From an uncultured Flavobacteriaceae bacterium (lineage in GTDB: Bacteria > Bacteroidota > Bacteroidia > Flavobacteriales > Flavobacteriaceae): a stretch of 64,000 nt of DNA. The DNA is taken from contig CALHGE010000020.1 in NCBI GenBank assembly GCA_938029725.1, positions 85,401 to 149,400 of the forward strand, given 5' to 3'. Positions 36,164-44,442 of this stretch are shown here, in pieces (positions within the stretch are counted from its first letter, which is position 1; every line of letters begins with the position of its first letter). A model generated the notes under the pieces. The model did not search any database and was not told the origin of the DNA. It saw nothing but the letters and a program-made list of their open reading frames with translations. A program made the position numbers and the translations under genes.

Positions 36164-36197
36164 CGTATGCTAAGAGTAAAAATCAATTAAGCTATTG

Positions 36198-36243
36198 AAA
36201 AGGTAGTCTTCGTTAGCGATTTAGCATTTGAAGATTACCTTTT
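36198..36243. terminator. Bidirectional terminator overlapping a gene end
   Basis: AAAAGGTAGTCTTC (36198-36211) pairs with GAAGATTACCTTTT (36230-36243), one G-U wobble in 14, around an 18-base loop. It sits between glyA and the convergent unknown gene and contains the last ten codons of the latter, so it serves both. Confidence 0.75.
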
Positions 36244-36869
36244 ATAATCGACTGGCTTTTCGAATCATAAACTAGGGCATCATCCTCTGAGTAGTAATAT
36301 AGGCCCCAAAAACTGAAATAATCTTTTTTGTTGTTATTTCTTGGGTTTGTATTCATCATAAGACTGTGTTCATTTTCTATTACACTGTCCTCGTATACTG
36401 GAAGGTAAATTTCAAAGGGAATTTCAGAATATCCTTTGGTGAAATAGATGGCGTGTTCTTTCAGTTGTATGAAAATATGCTCAAGCTGTAAAGAAATGCT
36501 CTGGTCGTATAATTTGCTAACGATAATAGAGGTGTCTTTTAGGAAAAGAGAGAATTCTTCTATTTCGATTGATAAATCATTAGACTCCCTTAATTTTTTC
36601 AAGGCGCCTGCGAAAGAATTTTGTTGAGATTTGAAATTACCCCAAGTATCTTTTTCAAAATGATGCATGGTTTCTAAAAGCCCAAAATTACAATCTAGTT
36701 CTACAACAAGGTGAACTGAATTGATAGAAGTTGAGCAATTTCGAACTGTTACTTGAGAAAAAAAGTGCTTTTCTAGATTTTTCACAAAACAATCAAGACC
36801 TTCTAATTTTAAAATTTTATTGAATCCAACGCGTGAATTGTTGTCAAAATTATTGTTGTTTAACGGCAT
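36213..36869 (-). CDS. Protein of unknown function, downstream of the response regulator
   Basis: A 218-residue soluble protein with no signal peptide, membrane segment or motif I can name. It is rich in Asn near both ends and has predicted alternating helices and strands; the segment FAGALKKLRESNDLSIEIEEFSLFLKD looks helical. It lies 171 bases downstream of the LuxR-type regulator gene on the same strand with its own leader, so it may be a separate unit or the end of the regulatory cluster. Its last codons form half of the terminator hairpin. Confidence 0.6.
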   Translation of the reverse strand: MPLNNNNFDNNSRVGFNKILKLEGLDCFVKNLEKHFFSQVTVRNCSTSINSVHLVVELDCNFGLLETMHHFEKDTWGNFKSQQNSFAGALKKLRESNDLSIEIEEFSLFLKDTSIIVSKLYDQSISLQLEHIFIQLKEHAIYFTKGYSEIPFEIYLPVYEDSVIENEHSLMMNTNPRNNNKKDYFSFWGLYYYSEDDALVYDSKSQSIIKGNLQMLNR

Positions 36870-37040
36870 ACGACAGTACTAAAATGATTATCTCTTCTTA
36901 GTAAAGTTAATTTTAAACCATTTCACCACACCATAGGAAAACCACATAAATACGGAGGTTTTCATAGGTTGGACAAACAGAAGTCCTTAAAAGACTCTAT
37001 TTCAATTAGTTAGGAGAGTGTTGGGTTTGAGAAATATTGA

Positions 37041-37709
37041 TTAAATGAAGCCTTTTTTTCGCGCTTCTTCAATTAAAGTAATGTCGTTTCCAGTTTCTAT
37101 ACCAAAAAGGGTCTTTAATTGTCGTTTGCGCGACTCGACAGTAGTAGTAGCTGATGAAATTAAAGGGCCAATATCTTTTGTTCTCGTTCCTATTGATAAA
37201 TAGTATAATATTTTCTTATCTAATTCATCTACTACAATGTCACTCGTCATTCGTCTGCGTATAGCTGCAAAGGCTCCTGCAGTATAATAAGGTGGCTTGG
37301 TGATTACCGTTTCGACCATAGTGCGGAGCGATTTTTCATCTATTTCTGATTTTACCATATAACCATCTGGGTCTACTGACTTGAAAATACTGTTGATTCG
37401 TAAGTTGTCGCTGAAAGAAGACATGAAAACCACTTTAGACTCTGGAACTAAATTACGTGCTAAAATACCTAAGTCTTCACCACTTCTTGTTTCATTAGAT
37501 TGGGCGGGAAACAGTTGTATGTCAAGTAAAATGATATCGTATGTTAAGGTTCGAGCAGAAAATTCTATTTTTTCTTGGCCCATATCAAATGAAGTTGCGA
37601 TATCGACTTTTACTTCAAAATTATCAAAGGGCTCACCTTCTAAGATATATTTATAGCCGGTGGTCGTCATTTCGTGATCGTCAATAGCCAGAATTCTTAT
37701 TACTTTCAT
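37041..37709 (-). CDS. NarL/LuxR-type response regulator
   Basis: A 222-residue regulator. The receiver domain has the acidic pocket in ILAIDDHEM, the phospho-acceptor Asp in IILLDIQLF and the switch Ser in VVFMSS and Lys in GYMVKSEID. A short insertion (AQSNETRSGE) follows the phospho-site. The C-terminal helix-turn-helix (about 160-222) reads LYYLSIGTRTKDIGPLISSATTTVESRKRQLK. Its start is three bases after the stop of the TPR sensor kinase, so they form one two-component operon. Confidence 0.9.
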   Translation of the reverse strand: MKVIRILAIDDHEMTTTGYKYILEGEPFDNFEVKVDIATSFDMGQEKIEFSARTLTYDIILLDIQLFPAQSNETRSGEDLGILARNLVPESKVVFMSSFSDNLRINSIFKSVDPDGYMVKSEIDEKSLRTMVETVITKPPYYTAGAFAAIRRRMTSDIVVDELDKKILYYLSIGTRTKDIGPLISSATTTVESRKRQLKTLFGIETGNDITLIEEARKKGFI

Positions 37710-37712
37710 AGG

Positions 37713-39818
37713 TTATACTTCTTGCAGGTTAGGTTCTGTTTCAGCTGTGATACGCGGAGCATTTTCACTATCATTTGAAACTAGGGGTATTATAAAAGTG
37801 ACCGTAGTTCCTTTACCAACTTTACTTTTAATATTCCAGGTGCCATTTACTTTCTTGATTCTAGATGACATGTTTCGCATGCCAATGCCTTTTTTTTCTC
37901 TTTTTTGTACAAATCCTTTGCCGTCATCGGCTATATCAATGGTCAATAAGGCTTCGTCGGCATAAAAATTTATATAAATATTTTCGCAGACAGCGTGCTT
38001 TACTGAATTTTGAAGACTTTCTTGTACGATGCGATATAAGTTAATCTTGATTTCGCCACTTAAAGCATCCCAATCTAGCTCTTCGGTAAATTTAAAATCA
38101 ATATTTATTTTGGCGCTACTTTGAATAGTTTGTACCAATTCTTTAATCGAAAGAATAAAGTTATGAATTTTTTGATAAGCGGCATGGCTTAATTCATGTG
38201 AAATAGAGCGAACCTCACCCTCTACATCTTGTAAAATTGAAATAGCCTTTGCTCGTTCTGCGATTGCTTCAGGGTTTATTTTTTTGTTTAGGCCAATTAG
38301 CATCATGCGAGCACCAAGCATTTTTCCTAAAACACCATCGTGCAATTCTTCAGAAACACGCTTTTGTTCCATTTTTTTGCCCTCCTCGACCTTTTCGCCT
38401 TGGGCAAGCATAAGGTTAAATATCTCTTGGTTATTCGCTTGTTGTTCTTCTCTAAACTTAAGAATTCGGTTTTTTACACGCTGATTGATCATTGTAAAAC
38501 TGGCAAGCCCCAATAGAATTAGGGACACCGCTATACCTGCCCACAATTGTTTTTCGCTTGCTAAGACTTCATTTTCGGCTATAAATTCATCAGTTTCAAA
38601 GCGTATACGTCCAAATTTATTTAAAATCTGGCGCTCTTGTAGCTGCAGACTATCATTTAGTGCAAAGTAATGCTCTGTATATTTTAATCTGTTTTTTGGG
38701 TCGGCTCTTGACAACACTCTCAACACTTCAAGTAATTTTTTGCTATTGCCTGTTGCGGTAGTGAGATCTTTGGCAAGATGTAGGTTTTTTAAAGCACTCG
38801 AAGAATCTTTTTGCCTAAGATAATATTCAGCTAGTTTTAATGTAACTGCTGATTTACCCCCAAGATCATTAATGCTATCTTGTATATGTATCGCTTTAAT
38901 AAAGGGTTGGGGTAGTTTTTCAGTTTGGTTAGTTTTTAAATAACTGTAGCCTAAATTACCAAGTAGGCGACCACAGAGACGCGCTTTTTTTTGATATATA
39001 CTATCAAAAGCTAATACTTCTTCAAAAACGCTTATCGCTTTTTCGTGCCGCCCTTGTTTTTGATATACTAAGGCGATATCATGTTTTAGAGAAAGTATAG
39101 CAATAGGTGAACCTTTTGCTTTTTCTAAATACTTTAAAGCTTCATCATAATGCACTAGTGCTCTTTCTGTTTCGCCGAGTAATTTGGCATTATCTGCTAG
39201 TAGTGAATAACATTTAGACAGGGCTGCATATTGAGTTAGGGGTTTGAATTTTTCAATAGCCTTTATAATAGTAGCTTCTGCACTAGTATAAGCGCCAACT
39301 TCAGATTGAACTCTGGCCATGGCTGTTAGTAATTGGCCAGATTTATAGGGTTTATCAATTGCTTCAAAGGTCTGTTGCGCCACTCTATAATGATAATAGG
39401 CACTGTCTTTAATAGAATAGCTATTGTAAAAATCAGCTAAATCCCAATGGGCATAGGCAAGATTGAAAGAATCTCTAACGCGTGTATTGAATTGAATCGA
39501 CTTGGTATTAATTTTTCTAAAATTAAGAGAGTCTTTAATTTGATAATAGCGATACGAAAGTTGGGTTAAGTATGTACTTTTAAGCGAATCATTGGAGATC
39601 GATAAAGCATTATTTTGCGCCTTTCCTAACAAATAAGATTTAGTTGCTACAGGAGTTTCTGATAATTTACTTTGATCAATCCAAATTTGAATACTATCAG
39701 TTCTCAAAACACTAGTTTCTTTGTTAGAAGTTCTTTGGTTCTGACAGGCTGATATAAAAAAAATCAAACATAGAAAGCTGAAGTCGATTGTTTTCAAAAG
39801 AAGTGGTGGCTTGAACAT
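37713..39818 (-). CDS. TPR-containing sensor histidine kinase (HisKA_3 type)
   Basis: A 701-residue membrane kinase. The N-terminus is a lipoprotein-like signal (FFISACQ, Cys25), followed by about ten TPR-like helix pairs (40-415) on the outside, such as YAHWDLADFYNSYSIKDSAYYHYR and GRHEKAISVFEEVL. A single helix (about 422-445, LWAGIAVSLILLGLASF) crosses the membrane. The kinase has the HisKA_3 motif EELHDGVLGKMLGARMM (His near 492), the N-box IVQESLQNSVKHA, DDGKGF and GIGMRNMSSRI. TPR folds bind peptides or proteins, so a peptide signal is plausible. The 52-codon gene just upstream is a candidate. Confidence 0.92.
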   Translation of the reverse strand: MFKPPLLLKTIDFSFLCLIFFISACQNQRTSNKETSVLRTDSIQIWIDQSKLSETPVATKSYLLGKAQNNALSISNDSLKSTYLTQLSYRYYQIKDSLNFRKINTKSIQFNTRVRDSFNLAYAHWDLADFYNSYSIKDSAYYHYRVAQQTFEAIDKPYKSGQLLTAMARVQSEVGAYTSAEATIIKAIEKFKPLTQYAALSKCYSLLADNAKLLGETERALVHYDEALKYLEKAKGSPIAILSLKHDIALVYQKQGRHEKAISVFEEVLAFDSIYQKKARLCGRLLGNLGYSYLKTNQTEKLPQPFIKAIHIQDSINDLGGKSAVTLKLAEYYLRQKDSSSALKNLHLAKDLTTATGNSKKLLEVLRVLSRADPKNRLKYTEHYFALNDSLQLQERQILNKFGRIRFETDEFIAENEVLASEKQLWAGIAVSLILLGLASFTMINQRVKNRILKFREEQQANNQEIFNLMLAQGEKVEEGKKMEQKRVSEELHDGVLGKMLGARMMLIGLNKKINPEAIAERAKAISILQDVEGEVRSISHELSHAAYQKIHNFILSIKELVQTIQSSAKINIDFKFTEELDWDALSGEIKINLYRIVQESLQNSVKHAVCENIYINFYADEALLTIDIADDGKGFVQKREKKGIGMRNMSSRIKKVNGTWNIKSKVGKGTTVTFIIPLVSNDSENAPRITAETEPNLQEV

Positions 39819-39838
39819 TCAACTTTTTGCTACAAGAT

Positions 39839-39871
39839 AAAAAAAAAGCTCTAAACCTTACGGTTTAGAGC
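39839..39871 (-). terminator. Intrinsic terminator between the micropeptide and the sensor kinase
   Basis: On the minus strand, GCTCTAAACC pairs perfectly with GGTTTAGAGC around a four-base loop and is followed by nine T. It lies 25 bases after the micropeptide stop and its T-run ends only 21 bases before the kinase ATG, with no promoter box in between, so kinase expression would depend on read-through or on a promoter inside the hairpin. Confidence 0.85.
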
Positions 39872-39895
39872 GGCTATTTTTTGGAGTTTTAATAC

Positions 39896-40054
39896 CTATG
39901 CATTTCTTGGATCTCTTGGATCATCACCTCCAGAACAATCTCCGCAAGCTAGCATGTTCTCAATATCAAAATCTAAATCTATTTTATCTACTTGCGTTAC
40001 GATCATACCAACTGCGAATGCTACTACGGCTAAAATACTTGCTACTTTCTTCAT
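39896..40054 (-). CDS. Small secreted peptide gene (52 codons)
   Basis: A short frame on the minus strand with ATG at 40052-40054 and TAG at 39896. It starts MKKVASILAVVAFAVGMIV, a textbook signal peptide or membrane anchor, and ends with LACGDCSGGDDPRDPRNA, which has a C-x2-C pair and a charged Asp/Arg/Pro tail. A run of Asp/Ile/Asp residues (VDKIDLDFDIEN) links the two. It has a good terminator behind it, and it lies between a LytTR regulator and a TPR sensor kinase on the same strand. I recognise no family. A secreted signal or a small redox or metal-binding peptide would fit. Confidence 0.72.
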   Translation of the reverse strand: MKKVASILAVVAFAVGMIVTQVDKIDLDFDIENMLACGDCSGGDDPRDPRNA

Positions 40055-40201
40055 GTCCTTATTTTTTTGTTGAGATTAGATACTATGTTTTTATCACATG
40101 GTAAAAATAGAACACAGTTGTTCTGAAGAAGGTGCTTTTAATATTGTAGCGGTGAACGACGCTGTTTTGAGTGTATTTGGATGTATTGTGAGAGTATTCG
40201 G

Positions 40202-40933
40202 TTAATTTAAGGAAGAAATCGCGTTTTTTGTCAACTCTTTCTTAAGAGCGTCAATATTTTCGCGATATGATTTGGAGAAGGGGAGCTGTTCTTTTTTGTT
40301 CTTTATTGTGCAGCTCGCTTTACCATAGCTAATGCGTGAGATGTAATTGATATTTACAATATAACTTTGGTGTATGCGTGTAAAGTTAGTAGGCATCTGA
40401 CTCTCGAAAGTCTTCAACGTTTTAAAGGCATGATTTATTGTGCCATCTTTCATCACGAACTCTGTGGCATTGTTGTCTGCCTTTAAATAAAGAATATCAT
40501 TGGTATTTATATACTGAAAGTCACTATACGATTTTAAACACAAGGTCTGAGATGGAACCTCTGCAGGCATGTTGCTTTTCAATCGCATCATAGATTTTCG
40601 AACCTCAAATTCATTATAAGGCGATAACCAATAGTCAAAAAAGTTATTTTTTATGGCCTCGTAAGCATGGTTTTTTGTCTTTGCGATACCAATAAAAATT
40701 GGAAGTTTACTTGTAAACTGATGTAGCTCAATTGTCATTTGAAAATAAGAGCTGGCATGTTCATTTAAATTAACAAAAACAATATCAGGGCTATACTTTA
40801 AAATTGCATTCAGCCCTTCGCTACTATTTTCTGCTATAGCCGCGCAATCAAAGTCACCACATTTCGCCAAAAAATGCTGCAAATTTAGTGTTGCAGAAGT
40901 TTCCGAATCGATTATGGTGTATGTATAGGACAA
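40202..40933 (-). CDS. LytTR DNA-binding protein with degenerate receiver domain
   Basis: A 243-residue regulator. Residues 140-243 are a LytTR domain (LCLKSYSDFQYINTNDILYLKADNNATEF, then TFESQMPTNFTRIHQSYIVN, the strand-helix recognition part). Residues 1-125 have the receiver fold, but the phospho-acceptor Asp is replaced: the strand reads DIVFVNLNEH where the family has LDxxMP, and the switch Lys (usually YLLKPF) reads YWLSPY. One Asp of the acidic pocket remains (TIIDSE). So it is probably not phosphorylated and acts constitutively or by protein contact. The micropeptide gene is 147 bases downstream on the same strand. Confidence 0.88.
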   Translation of the reverse strand: MSYTYTIIDSETSATLNLQHFLAKCGDFDCAAIAENSSEGLNAILKYSPDIVFVNLNEHASSYFQMTIELHQFTSKLPIFIGIAKTKNHAYEAIKNNFFDYWLSPYNEFEVRKSMMRLKSNMPAEVPSQTLCLKSYSDFQYINTNDILYLKADNNATEFVMKDGTINHAFKTLKTFESQMPTNFTRIHQSYIVNINYISRISYGKASCTIKNKKEQLPFSKSYRENIDALKKELTKNAISSLN

Positions 40934-41080
40934 CTAGTATATTCTATGTATACGCAAAGTACCGATAGTGTTTGTTAAAATGGAGGAGGTAAACCTTATA
41001 AAAATAGAGGTTTCCTTTTATAACCGGTATTTTGTGTTAATTACTCAACCATAAAGTAAGAATTTTCTTATGTTTTAATT

Positions 41081-42610
41081 TTATTGTGAAATTTGGTATG
41101 CTCCAATAGTAGGTGCAGATGTGCGATCAGTTCCTAGAATATCGACGGGGTTCTGCTGCGCTATTTCTAGGTTTGCTTTTCCGTTTACCGCAGACGGATT
41201 ACCAATTCTGAAATCGTTGTTGTTGACATTCTGAAAGTTAGCATCTTCGTTTAATAGGAGTTCTTTAAATAGGTTTACATTGTTGAAATCATATCTTGGG
41301 TCTGATGTGAAATTACCACTCGTATCTCTAAACCTTAATAGGCAATTTGTAAACAGATACTTAAAGGAACTTGTGCCGTTATCTCTTAAAATAAGTTCAA
41401 TAGCATTATTGCCATCTATAATACAGTTGAGGAATTCCGCTTTTTCAAGATTTCCAAAAGTGGCTGTTGTAAAATTATCGATTTCCAAGGCCGACCCGCC
41501 TCGAAAACTCGAGCTCCAATAGTTCGCTATTGTACAATGTGTAAATTTGTATTTACCGCCAAGATTACAATATAGCGAGGTGTTTCCTGAGCTTCCTAAG
41601 ACTACATTTTTAGCTTCTATAAAAGCAGATTTTGCCCAAAGGTTGACACTTGCACTATTATATACCTGCGAGTTGGTAAGCGAAAGGGTAGGTGATTCGA
41701 GTAAATTGTCTCCTTCGACCAATAAGCCTATGGTAGCGTTTTTAAGTGTTAAATGGTGTATGTTATTATTGATGCTTCCAGAGCTAATCCAAAACGTTCC
41801 CCATTGGCCAGGTACATTTGCTAGCTCACGTTCTAGTCGGTCTCCTTCGAAAATCACTTCATTTTCTAATACCTGCTGATCCTCACTTAATGTGCCATTG
41901 ATTTGAACTGAAGCAGTTGCTTTTATCAATAGCCCTGAATCTTTATGAAAATGAACACGGCTACCAGCAGCAATAGTGAGTTCTTTTCCTTCAGGCACTG
42001 CGGCATAGCCATAAATGATATAGGGCTTTTGCTTGGTAAAGTTCAGTTGATCGTCTTCCAATTCAAATCCTTCAGCGCGAATTTCATTTCCTGAATTATC
42101 TAAGCCAAGTAGAATCGTTTCTTTACTTCCATCAGAGCGCTTTCTCGGATACAAAAAAATAGCATCTTTCACCAAGGTAACTAGCTGTATTTGCTGCAAA
42201 TTATCACCACTGTCAAATTGAATAACATCAGTGTACAAAAACTCATTTTGTAAAGCCTCTTCGGTATCAAAAGTGGTTTCAATAAATATGAAGATACTGT
42301 CTTCTGCTTGTATAAGGATGTTGGTGAACTCTTTTCCTGCTTCGCCGTCAACGTTCAGTCTATAGCTGCTATTTTGACCCTGTGATAAGGTAATGGAGGG
42401 AATTTCAACATCATTTCTAGTATTGTTGTAGACTTTTAAAGTACGGGTACTACTACCGATATTACTGAAAATAGTATCTAAAAATATCGTGTCTTTTGAG
42501 AATTCCAAATTCCCTAAACTCGATGCATATTCCATGTCTTTACGACAGGAACTACCCAGAACAATAAGGGTTAAAATAAATAACGAAATTAAACAAGAGC
42601 GCATAAGCAA
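41081..42610 (-). CDS. Right-handed parallel beta-helix lipoprotein
   Basis: A 509-residue lipoprotein (LGSSCRKD, Cys22). Residues 30-190 are beta-sandwich-like (NVGSSTRTLKVYNN-type Ig-like strands, the CHU_C/choice-of-anchor style domain seen in the phylum). Residues about 200-490 have short repeated turns with N, G and hydrophobic spacing (e.g. LLVEGDNLLESPTLSLTNSQVYNS and FIEAKNVVLGSSGNTSLYC), typical of a right-handed beta helix as in pectate-lyase-like proteins. No catalytic set is evident. Role is probably in surface polysaccharide or adhesion. A second Met at codon 3 could be the start. Confidence 0.8.
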   Translation of the reverse strand: MLMRSCLISLFILTLIVLGSSCRKDMEYASSLGNLEFSKDTIFLDTIFSNIGSSTRTLKVYNNTRNDVEIPSITLSQGQNSSYRLNVDGEAGKEFTNILIQAEDSIFIFIETTFDTEEALQNEFLYTDVIQFDSGDNLQQIQLVTLVKDAIFLYPRKRSDGSKETILLGLDNSGNEIRAEGFELEDDQLNFTKQKPYIIYGYAAVPEGKELTIAAGSRVHFHKDSGLLIKATASVQINGTLSEDQQVLENEVIFEGDRLERELANVPGQWGTFWISSGSINNNIHHLTLKNATIGLLVEGDNLLESPTLSLTNSQVYNSASVNLWAKSAFIEAKNVVLGSSGNTSLYCNLGGKYKFTHCTIANYWSSSFRGGSALEIDNFTTATFGNLEKAEFLNCIIDGNNAIELILRDNGTSSFKYLFTNCLLRFRDTSGNFTSDPRYDFNNVNLFKELLLNEDANFQNVNNNDFRIGNPSAVNGKANLEIAQQNPVDILGTDRTSAPTIGAYQISQ

Positions 42611-42637
42611 AATTCAAATATCGAATTTATAGGGTCT

Positions 42638-43027
42638 TCACGAAAATACCTGTTTTATTTCTTCGGAAATCCGTGTAGGTCGTAAGGTCTTTGCATTTAA
42701 CAAACACCATTCAGTTTTTGAACGTAATAAAACCTTATTTGTTATGGCGTTATACATTTCTACAATACGAACACAGGTTGCTCCGCTACTTTCAGAAATG
42801 TGGGTTTGTATTTGAATGTCCTCTCCCAATACGGCAGCATTTTTATAAGTGATGTTATGATTCATTACTACCCAAACGACTTCTTGTTGAATTTCGTTAG
42901 AAGCAAACTTCTGCCAATGCTCTTTTGAAATATCTTGAATCCATTGTACATAGCGTACATTATTTACATGATTTAAATCGTCTAAATCATCATTGGATAC
43001 GGTCAATACCTTTTCATAGTGCTGCAT
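42638..43027 (-). CDS. Acyl-CoA thioesterase, YbgC/4HBT hot-dog family
   Basis: A 129-residue single hot-dog domain enzyme that hydrolyses acyl-CoA or acyl-ACP thioesters. The catalytic loop is in NDDLDDLNHVNNVRYVQWIQDIS: the family has Asp at this position, and NHVNNVRYVQW is the conserved segment. The chain-length preference is unknown. It ends eight bases before the glutaminyl cyclase gene on the same strand. Confidence 0.9.
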   Translation of the reverse strand: MQHYEKVLTVSNDDLDDLNHVNNVRYVQWIQDISKEHWQKFASNEIQQEVVWVVMNHNITYKNAAVLGEDIQIQTHISESSGATCVRIVEMYNAITNKVLLRSKTEWCLLNAKTLRPTRISEEIKQVFS

Positions 43028-43035
43028 AAGGCTAT

Positions 43036-44085
43036 TTACTTTTTCATGATTATAACCTCGAAAAGCTTGTTCCAGTCCTTACCGGTTACGAAAAATGTTT
43101 TTCTAGTCGGGTGGTATGCAATTCCGTTAAGCACATTATCGGTATCAACCCAGTTGGGGCCTTTGGCTATCTTTTTACTTAAGCCTCCAAAATTAACAAC
43201 TCCTTCAATTGCTCCGCTCTTTGCATCAATTATCATAACGCCAGATTTTTGGTAGACGTTGGCGTATAGTTTTCCGTCAACATATTCCAGTTCATTGGTT
43301 TTATTAAAAACAGATGAATTGGTTACGGTTTGCATATGGCCTTCCTCAACTAGTGTTTCGGGGTTTAAAAACCAAATTTTTTCGGTACCGTCACTTTTAA
43401 AGAGTTTTTCGCCATCGTTTGCAAGGCCCCAACCTTCTTTGCTTTCACCGTATTGAAAACTATCTATCTTATTGAAATTTTTAACATCATATATGAACCC
43501 GATACGACTTTGCCAGGTAAGTTGATATATTTTTCCATTCAGAATGGTCATGCCTTCTCCGAAAATAGTATGGTCTAGGTCGATTTGATTTAAAACAGCA
43601 CCAGTCTTATAATCTACTTTCCGTAACGAAGAACGCCCTTTTTTGCCAGTGCTTTCGTACAGGGTGTCTTGATAAAACTCTAAGCCTTGGGTATAGGCAC
43701 GATCGTCGTGTGGATATTCGTTAACGATTTCATAAGTGTACAATTCAGGAGCTTTAGCCGCTAGAACTTTAATTTTTTTTGAAATTTCTACTGATGTGTC
43801 TTCGTAAGATACCACTGCTTTTAGTATTTTACTACCTAAGGTTGGAATATCCAATTGTATTTTATCATTCTGTAGCGAAAGTTCTTTACCATCAATACTA
43901 TAGGTAGTAGTTCGGATAGTCTTATCCATTTTATTCTTTAAGCGAATACCAACTGATTCATTTTGTTGAAATTGGCTTTTGTCTGCGTCAAAAGTAATGG
44001 CAAAAAAATCTTGTGGTTGTGCATTGTCTCCGCCACAGGCCATGAAGAGAAGTAGAAAGGTACTTGAAATGACTATTTTGAGCAT
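43036..44085 (-). CDS. Glutaminyl-peptide cyclotransferase lipoprotein
   Basis: A 349-residue exported enzyme of the plant/bacterial type (beta-propeller) that cyclises N-terminal Gln to pyroglutamate. The ATG at 44085 begins the signal peptide MLKIVISSTFLLLFMACGG (lipobox Cys17); a longer frame exists but does not start with a signal. Domain motifs are YPHDDRAYTQGLEFYQDTLYESTGKKGRSSLR, FGEGMTILNGKIYQLTWQ, GWGLANDGEKLFKSDGTEKIWFLN and VLNGIAYHPTRKTFFVTGKDWNKLFEV at the end. Type IX exported proteins and other periplasmic proteins in this phylum often begin with Gln, so pyroglutamate formation is likely a general maturation step. Confidence 0.93.
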   Translation of the reverse strand: MLKIVISSTFLLLFMACGGDNAQPQDFFAITFDADKSQFQQNESVGIRLKNKMDKTIRTTTYSIDGKELSLQNDKIQLDIPTLGSKILKAVVSYEDTSVEISKKIKVLAAKAPELYTYEIVNEYPHDDRAYTQGLEFYQDTLYESTGKKGRSSLRKVDYKTGAVLNQIDLDHTIFGEGMTILNGKIYQLTWQSRIGFIYDVKNFNKIDSFQYGESKEGWGLANDGEKLFKSDGTEKIWFLNPETLVEEGHMQTVTNSSVFNKTNELEYVDGKLYANVYQKSGVMIIDAKSGAIEGVVNFGGLSKKIAKGPNWVDTDNVLNGIAYHPTRKTFFVTGKDWNKLFEVIIMKK

Positions 44086-44261
44086 ATTTTTAGTGTTGTT
44101 CTTATTAATTTTATAAAAGGCTTCGTCCTTTATAGACAGTGCAAGATTAGTATTTTTTGCTAAAACCCTACTATTGAAACCTTTGGAACAAAAATAACAC
44201 CAAACCACAAACCAAGGGCAATTTTTACCTTAAAATTGTCAATGTAAAATCGAAAAGATTG

Positions 44262-44269
44262 TATATTTG
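44262..44269 (+). promoter_or_regulatory. -7 promoter box TATATTTG ahead of the SRP RNA
   Basis: TATATTTG fits TAnnTTTG exactly and ends two bases before the SRP RNA. A TTG at 44236-44238 lies 23 bases upstream, within the range for the Bacteroidota -33 element. Confidence 0.65.
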
Positions 44270-44271
44270 CA

Positions 44272-44374
44272 ACTGGCAAGTCCTACACGACCAGCTCCTG
44301 TAGAATCCCCCAGGGTGGGAACACAGCAAGGGTGTATAGTCGTAGCGGTGCGATGTAGGTAGCTTGCCTTTTTT
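44272..44374 (+). ncRNA. ffs: Signal recognition particle RNA (small, 4.5S type)
   Basis: About 100 bases forming one long hairpin: GGCAAG (44275-44280) pairs with CTTGCC (44363-44368), TCCTAC with GTAGG next to it, and the apex has the SRP domain IV signature GGGAACACAGCAAGGG (near 44317-44332), with CCCCCAGGG on the other side. It ends in a T-run that is its terminator. The RNA binds Ffh and targets membrane and secreted proteins. It lies alone between divergent genes with a good promoter box directly upstream. Confidence 0.9.
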
Positions 44375-44442
44375 TTCTACACAAAATTTAAGCATCTCCC
44401 TTATTTTAATCGCTCGTTTTATTGTATTAATTTGTGGCAATT

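Noticed and set aside
36937..36963. Hairpin GAAAACC...GGTTTTC downstream of the response regulator
   Set aside because: It lacks a following T-run, so it is too weak to call a terminator.
44086..44208. Longer N-terminus for the glutaminyl cyclase
   Set aside because: The extra residues do not look like protein and precede a perfect lipoprotein signal.
44225..44440. Minus-strand frame of 71 codons over the SRP RNA
   Set aside because: The DNA is explained by the SRP RNA hairpin and its promoter; the frame is a by-product.
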